From JBFLYO01 sp040756745 (GTDB lineage: Bacteria; Bacteroidota; Ignavibacteria; UBA10030; UBA6906): a DNA stretch of 58,385 nt. The notes beneath the pieces were generated by a model. It made no database searches. It had not been told where the DNA came from and saw only the letters and a list, made by a program, of their open reading frames with translations. Below are positions 54,173 to 58,385 of this stretch, piece after piece. The DNA is taken from contig JBFLYO010000025.1 of the NCBI GenBank assembly GCA_040756745.1, positions 1 through 58,385 on the forward strand, read 5' to 3'. The first letter of the stretch is position 1. Every line of letters begins with the position of its first letter. Position numbers and translations under genes: made by a program.

Positions 54173-55167
54173 CGAGGCGTGTTCTCCTGATGGTGGTTCT
54201 AGGCGCAGCCCTGGATGAGACCGTGGTCAGCCAGATATCTCGTTGGATGACGTTTGAAGCAAACGTGGAATTCTCTGGCCGCGCCCGAAATGGCGCAGAA
54301 TGGAATTTCTGGCGTGCGACGATTGTCGACGCGGATGGGAAGGTGCGGTATGTCCTCGAGAAGCGCGTCCCGTTCGACGTACCTCCGCCTTCGATCGCGG
54401 TGACGGACGAGGGTGGCGGATCGGTCGTGATTCAGAGTTTTGAAGGTGTGCTGGAATTCTATGACGGCGCAGGCAGACTGCTGCGCGAATGGCATCCGTT
54501 CAGATCGCCGCGTCCTGATTATGAGCGGACGATTCAGTGCTCGGTCGCCGGCGGGAAGGCGGCTTTTCTGATCGCCGAGCCCGGGGAGCAGCATGCGCGG
54601 GTCGTCGTGTGCGGGAGCGGCGGTGGGCACTTGTGGGAGCGGTCGATGCCGCTGGCGGCGGGCGCGGGGATCGTGCTGGCAGACTCGGGGAATCTGGTAC
54701 TTGCGTGTGCCTACGCAGTGGCAGAGAAGATGCAGGCGGCTTCTCTGTTCTTCGATGCAGCGGGGGATGAGGTTCAGCAGGTTGCGGAGTTCTTTACCCG
54801 TGCAGACATTTCCCCCGACGGAAAACGGTTTGTCATGGTGAACCGGCGCAGAGTCACGGCAGGAGGAGTGGGTGACTCATCCCGCGTTCGCAGCTGGCAG
54901 CTTCAGGACACAACGCGGGTCATCTCTTCGGTCTGTTATACTGCTGGAGGGATTGCTCTGGTCGCCGAGCGATATGAGGTCGGCGATGCCGGGGTCCGAT
55001 TCCGTGAGCCGGTTGTCATGGAGTATTCCGTGGACGGTATATTGCAGGGTCAGACGCAATTCCCGGGATCCTCACCTCATCCGACCGTTCTTCACCGGAC
55101 GGGCAGAGGGCTATTGCTATCACGGGAAGACAATCGGGTCACACAGGAATTCCCACTCTCAAAGTAA
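54169..55167 (+). CDS. Secreted protein of unknown function, propeller-like
   Basis: 332 residues; the start overlaps the M23 stop (ATGA), so it is translationally coupled to the hydrolases. A short signal peptide (RRVLLMVVLGAALDETVVS) is followed by repeated beta patterns (SIAVTDEGGGSVVIQSFEGVLEFYDGAGRLLREW, read as separate strands; FFTRADISPDGKRFVMVNRR) that suggest a small propeller. There is no sorting module, so it is probably periplasmic. I recognise no named family. Confidence 0.7.
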   Translation: MTRRVLLMVVLGAALDETVVSQISRWMTFEANVEFSGRARNGAEWNFWRATIVDADGKVRYVLEKRVPFDVPPPSIAVTDEGGGSVVIQSFEGVLEFYDGAGRLLREWHPFRSPRPDYERTIQCSVAGGKAAFLIAEPGEQHARVVVCGSGGGHLWERSMPLAAGAGIVLADSGNLVLACAYAVAEKMQAASLFFDAAGDEVQQVAEFFTRADISPDGKRFVMVNRRRVTAGGVGDSSRVRSWQLQDTTRVISSVCYTAGGIALVAERYEVGDAGVRFREPVVMEYSVDGILQGQTQFPGSSPHPTVLHRTGRGLLLSREDNRVTQEFPLSK

Positions 55168-55281
55168 GACTCCCCCTGCTATCCGCTGCAACTTGCGACC
55201 ACCTCGTTTGTTCATTCCCGTGAACCAATGGAGGGGGAATCTCGCTTCCATGCCCGGATTATCAGGAATCGAGTCATTCAT

Positions 55282-55512
55282 CTGCGTGAGCTGAAACCAG
55301 CGCAGGAGGTGGGATCTCGGTCCGAAGGGGGTCGTTGGTTGAGGCGCGGAAATCCTGCAAGTTTGCGCTATCGCGTTACCCGGCATGTCTGAGAGCCGAC
55401 GGTCATCCGCGCATCCCAGCGGCGCACCTGGGACCGGGCGAGACGCTCCTCCGCGGTGGCGGCTCGCCTTCCACAGGTGAAACGGGCGTTTCAGGCCAAT
55501 GGCTGCAAGCCA
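55282..55512 (+). ncRNA. Candidate structured non-coding RNA
   Basis: A stem CTGC-(bulge)-GCTG/CAGC-GCAG at 55282-55305; a collinear set GGAGG/CCTCC, TCTCG/CGAGA and GTCC/GGAC linking 55305-55323 with 55431-55452; an inner 7-bp helix GCGCGGA/TCCGCGC (55344-55350 with 55406-55412); then hairpins TGAAAC-GGGC-GTTTCA (55478-55493) and TGGCT-GCA-AGCCA (55500-55512). These were found by eye; no known RNA family is recognised, and strand is assumed. Confidence 0.35.
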
Positions 55513-55532
55513 CAATCAGTTGCCCGCAAGAC

Positions 55533-55561
55533 TTGACACTCCCCGCAGACTTCTCTATATT
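55533..55561 (+). promoter_or_regulatory. Sigma-70-type promoter for the third receptor
   Basis: TTGACA (55533-55538), a 17-bp spacer and TATATT (55556-55561), then TTTCAC. It shares CTTCTCTATATTTT with the promoter at 12745-12773. The leader would be about 110 nt. Confidence 0.75.
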
Positions 55562-55677
55562 TTTCACACCCGATTGCCGTCGCCCAACACTCTTCCTTTC
55601 AGCCTGCCGGCAATCTGCATTCCGAAGTTCTTTCCTCATACGTCATTGTGACTTCAGAGCCATATTCGGGGGCCTGT

Positions 55678-58385
55678 ATGAAGGCTGTCAAGTACACTCC
55701 TGCCCTTATTCTTTTCTTGTGCGCGTGGATGGGTTACGCGGGAACTTCAGGCAAGATCGCGGGCACCGTTACCGATGCGCGCACGGGAGAAAAACTCGTC
55801 GCCGCCAACATCATCGTGGAGGGACTTGCCACCGGCGCGCCGACAAACGTCGAGGGCTATTACGTCATCCTGAATATCCCACCCGGCTTGTACAGGGTGC
55901 GGGCGTCGCTCGTCGGCTACACGCCGGTTACCCAGGTGGATGTACGCGTCGAGATCGATCAAACGACCACCCTCGATTTTAAGATGACGCAGGAGGTGGT
56001 TGAAGGTCAGGAGATCGTCGTCGTTGCGCAAAGACCCGTCGTGCAGCGGGACGTCGCCGCCAGCCGTGCGAACATCGAGATCGCGGAAGTGGAAAAACTG
56101 CCGGTATCGACGGTCGTTGCGGCGGTGGGGCTGCAGGCAGGCGTGCAGGGCGGTTTGATCATCCGCGGGGGATCAGCGTCCGAAACGGCGTTCATGGTGG
56201 ACGGAACGATGTATCGCGATGAACGTACCAACAACCCGTATACAGGAGTGTCGCTTCTTTCCGTCGAGGCGGTGCAGGTCCAGACGGGTGGCTTCAGCGC
56301 CGAGTACGGCAACATTCGTTCGGGCATCGTCAACGTGGTAACAAAAGAAGGGAGCCGGACCAATTACAGCGTGGGATTCCAGGGCCGCTACGCGCCTGCC
56401 CGGCCGAAGCATTTTGGGCCCTCGATCTATGATCGCAATTCGTACTGGATCCGTCCGTACGTCGATGATGCAGTCGCGTGGACCGGGACACAGAACGGCG
56501 CATGGGACATCTGGACTCAGAAGCAATATCCTTCATTCGGCGGGTGGATCGAGGAGTCAAAGAAGCTCATCGCCAACGGCAATCCTTCGGACGACCTCTC
56601 CCCCGAGGCCCTGCAGCAACTTTTTCTCTTTCAACGAAGGAAGGTCGCCGAGATCACCAAACCCGACTATGACATCGATATGACCTTTGGCGGACCGTTT
56701 CCTCTGATCTCCCAGGAGCTGGGTGACTTGAGGTTTTTTGCCGCCTACCGTGAATCGCGCAACATGTATCTGATCCCCCTTTCACGGGATGCATACAGGG
56801 ATTACACCGGCACGCTGAAGTTTACCTCCGACGTCACCACAACGATGAAGCTGACCGCTGAGGGGATGATTGGAAGAACGACAGGCACCAACAGCAATAA
56901 TGCAGGTCTTCCCGGGATCTTCCAGACGCCGGAAGATATCGGCGCAGTACTGAATCGTGTGAGCTATATCGACACGCGGATCTTTGCCACGGACTATTGG
57001 GCTCCCACATCCACCGACTATCGGAGCGCGGGGCTCAAGCTCTCACACACACTTGGGACCAAGACGTACTACGACGCCAGCGTCAACGTCTTCCGCGCCG
57101 AATACAACACGAACGTCGGGGGGCTGCGCGACAGCCTGGGCCTGTACTACCGGTTCGGCGAGAATTTCTACGTCAACGAAGCCCCCTTTGGGTTCCAGTA
57201 TCTCCCCACGCCTGCAAGCGGACTCGCAAATATCCGGTTCGGCGTGGGATTCAGCAACTCGCGGGACACCAGCACAACAACTGTCTATCGGGGACGATTC
57301 GACATTACCAGCCAGATTGACAAGTACAACCAGTTTAAAGCAGGTGCCGAGCTGGTTTACACCGATCAGGACATTCACTACGGTCTGTACGACGCATTTC
57401 TCAAGGATGCGACGTATTCCACGGCATATCAGCGGAAACCCGTCAAAGGGGCAGTCTACCTGCGGGACAAGCTGGAATTCGAGGGGATGGTGGCCGACAT
57501 CGGCGTGCGTCTCGACTATTTGAACCCGGGCGGTGACTGGTTCGTGTTCGATCCATACAATCAGGCCCTCTCCGGCCAATTCGCGCCCGGCATCGATACC
57601 CTCCTTGCCAAAGCCCCGACAGAAAAACAGACCTATTTGAGCCCACGCGTTGGGATTGCGTTCCCGATCACGGAGGATGCGAAACTCTTCTTCAACTACG
57701 GGCACTTCTACCAGCAACCGACGGCCGACCAGCTTTTTGTATTGCGGCGGTCGGGATTTGACAATTCCATTTCTCGCATCGCGGACCCGAATGCTCCGCT
57801 TCCGCGGACGGTGCAATACGAGCTCGGCTATGAGCACAGCCTTGCCGACGAATACCTTGCCCGCGTGGCGGCCTACTATAAGGACATCAAGGATGAGCCG
57901 TTACTGGTGACTTACGAAAACAGGAAAGGTACCGTCCAGTACTCCAAGTACACCAGCAGTGCATACCGGGATATCCGCGGCTTTGAGGTCTCCCTGTACA
58001 AGAATCGAGGCGAGTGGGTGCAGGGATTCGTCAACTACACGTACGACGTCCGCACCAGCGGCTTCTTCGGCTCTGACGCGTACTTCCAGAACAAGCTTGA
58101 CCAGGAGACGTACCTGCGACGGAACATTCCGCAATCAAAGCCGATCCCGCGACCCTACGCTCGACTGAACCTCGACTTCTTCACTCCAAGAGAATTCGGT
58201 CCGGATCTTGGGGGGATCCATCCGCTCGGCGATTGGCGGATAAATCTACTCGGGACGTGGAGTTCGGGCTACTATTTCACCTGGTCGGGCGGCGCAGCGA
58301 TTCCCGGGATCGAGAACAACGTCCAGTGGACCGACTACTGGAACTTCGATATGAGGATCACGAAGACTTTTGATCTGGGCCCCCT
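55678..58385 (+). CDS. TonB-dependent receptor-like outer-membrane protein, third copy (partial)
   Basis: Open from ATG 55678 to the window end, at least 902 codons, 3' end missing. Signal peptide (ALILFLCAWMGYAG), carboxypeptidase-regulatory-like domain (GKIAGTVTDARTGEKLVAAN), plug (LIIRGGSASETAFMVDG, FSAEYGNIRSGIVNVVT) and a barrel with typical phrases such as LSPRVGIAFPITEDAKLFFNYGHFY. GGGGG lies 5 nt upstream of the ATG. It resembles the receptors of cassettes A and B but is more distant, and has a plug of the same short type. Downstream partners lie outside the window. Confidence 0.88.
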   Translation, partial: MKAVKYTPALILFLCAWMGYAGTSGKIAGTVTDARTGEKLVAANIIVEGLATGAPTNVEGYYVILNIPPGLYRVRASLVGYTPVTQVDVRVEIDQTTTLDFKMTQEVVEGQEIVVVAQRPVVQRDVAASRANIEIAEVEKLPVSTVVAAVGLQAGVQGGLIIRGGSASETAFMVDGTMYRDERTNNPYTGVSLLSVEAVQVQTGGFSAEYGNIRSGIVNVVTKEGSRTNYSVGFQGRYAPARPKHFGPSIYDRNSYWIRPYVDDAVAWTGTQNGAWDIWTQKQYPSFGGWIEESKKLIANGNPSDDLSPEALQQLFLFQRRKVAEITKPDYDIDMTFGGPFPLISQELGDLRFFAAYRESRNMYLIPLSRDAYRDYTGTLKFTSDVTTTMKLTAEGMIGRTTGTNSNNAGLPGIFQTPEDIGAVLNRVSYIDTRIFATDYWAPTSTDYRSAGLKLSHTLGTKTYYDASVNVFRAEYNTNVGGLRDSLGLYYRFGENFYVNEAPFGFQYLPTPASGLANIRFGVGFSNSRDTSTTTVYRGRFDITSQIDKYNQFKAGAELVYTDQDIHYGLYDAFLKDATYSTAYQRKPVKGAVYLRDKLEFEGMVADIGVRLDYLNPGGDWFVFDPYNQALSGQFAPGIDTLLAKAPTEKQTYLSPRVGIAFPITEDAKLFFNYGHFYQQPTADQLFVLRRSGFDNSISRIADPNAPLPRTVQYELGYEHSLADEYLARVAAYYKDIKDEPLLVTYENRKGTVQYSKYTSSAYRDIRGFEVSLYKNRGEWVQGFVNYTYDVRTSGFFGSDAYFQNKLDQETYLRRNIPQSKPIPRPYARLNLDFFTPREFGPDLGGIHPLGDWRINLLGTWSSGYYFTWSGGAAIPGIENNVQWTDYWNFDMRITKTFDLGP

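Larger units (their letters stand above)
55168..55677. other. 510-bp intergenic region with predicted RNA structure and a promoter
   Basis: No convincing gene. 55282-55512 holds a series of potential helices described under findings; 55533-55561 is a promoter; 55562-55677 is the receptor leader. Open frames across it on both strands lack family features. Confidence 0.55.

Noticed and set aside
55282..55512. RNase P, SRP, tmRNA or cobalamin riboswitch
   Set aside because: None of their conserved motifs could be found; the promoter lies downstream of the structure, so it is not a leader riboswitch of the receptor.
55159..55515. 118-codon minus-strand frame in the last intergenic region
   Set aside because: No ribosome site, no family features, and it overlaps the proposed RNA structure; a decayed gene cannot be fully excluded.
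55335..55982. 215-codon plus-strand frame overlapping the third receptor start
   Set aside because: It overlaps the receptor's signal peptide and regulatory-like domain in another frame and contains the promoter.

Overview
The window looks like chromosomal DNA from a high-GC member of the Fibrobacterota-Chlorobiota-Bacteroidota group, most likely an Ignavibacteria-type lineage. Six predicted secreted proteins end in a FlgD-like sorting module with the motif QNYPNPFNP, two giant secreted proteins carry a variant of it, and two PorV-like outer-membrane proteins are present. All of this is typical of bacteria with a type IX secretion system (T9SS). Canonical TTGAC-N17-TATATT promoters, rather than Bacteroidia-type ones, also favour that lineage. 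The exact taxon cannot be fixed from the sequence. I see no rRNA, tRNA, CRISPR array, transposase, integrase or phage gene.

Left arm, minus strand, 16-12664: a tightly packed, partly overlapping glycan-use operon. Transcribed in the order galactokinase, sugar-binding lipoprotein, sugar ABC ATPase, ABC permease, secreted GH38 alpha-mannosidase, a GH63/MGH1-like glycoside hydrolase, a class-V aminotransferase-fold enzyme and an APC amino-acid permease.

12793-21699, plus strand: an envelope operon of a papain-like peptidase, penicillin-binding protein 1C, a thioester alpha-2-macroglobulin lipoprotein and a small membrane protein. 21834-22597, minus strand: a short asparaginase and a cold-shock protein with a clear terminator between them. 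23033-27516: a secreted sorting-domain protein, an MFS transporter and a sodium:solute symporter, separated by unusual degenerate hexanucleotide arrays.

27614-58385 is almost entirely cell-surface genes. A divergent pair of FG-GAP secreted proteins is followed by two paralogous three-gene cassettes (TonB-dependent receptor, ~1,170-residue secreted protein, PorV-like barrel) arranged as convergent mirror images that meet at 39972/40005. Then come a beta-propeller sorting-domain protein, an operon of a GH18-like hydrolase, an M23 peptidase and an unknown secreted protein, and a third TonB receptor cut off by the window end.

The most unusual items are: (1) the mirror-image receptor/secreted-protein/PorV cassettes; (2) a dispersed family of degenerate (RWYCTY)n hexamer arrays, one of which encodes the signal peptide of the alpha-2-macroglobulin and another of which runs directly into the start of the symporter; (3) a roughly 220-residue module shared by the GH18 and M23 proteins; and (4) a 230-nt non-coding stretch before the last receptor with several nested helices.
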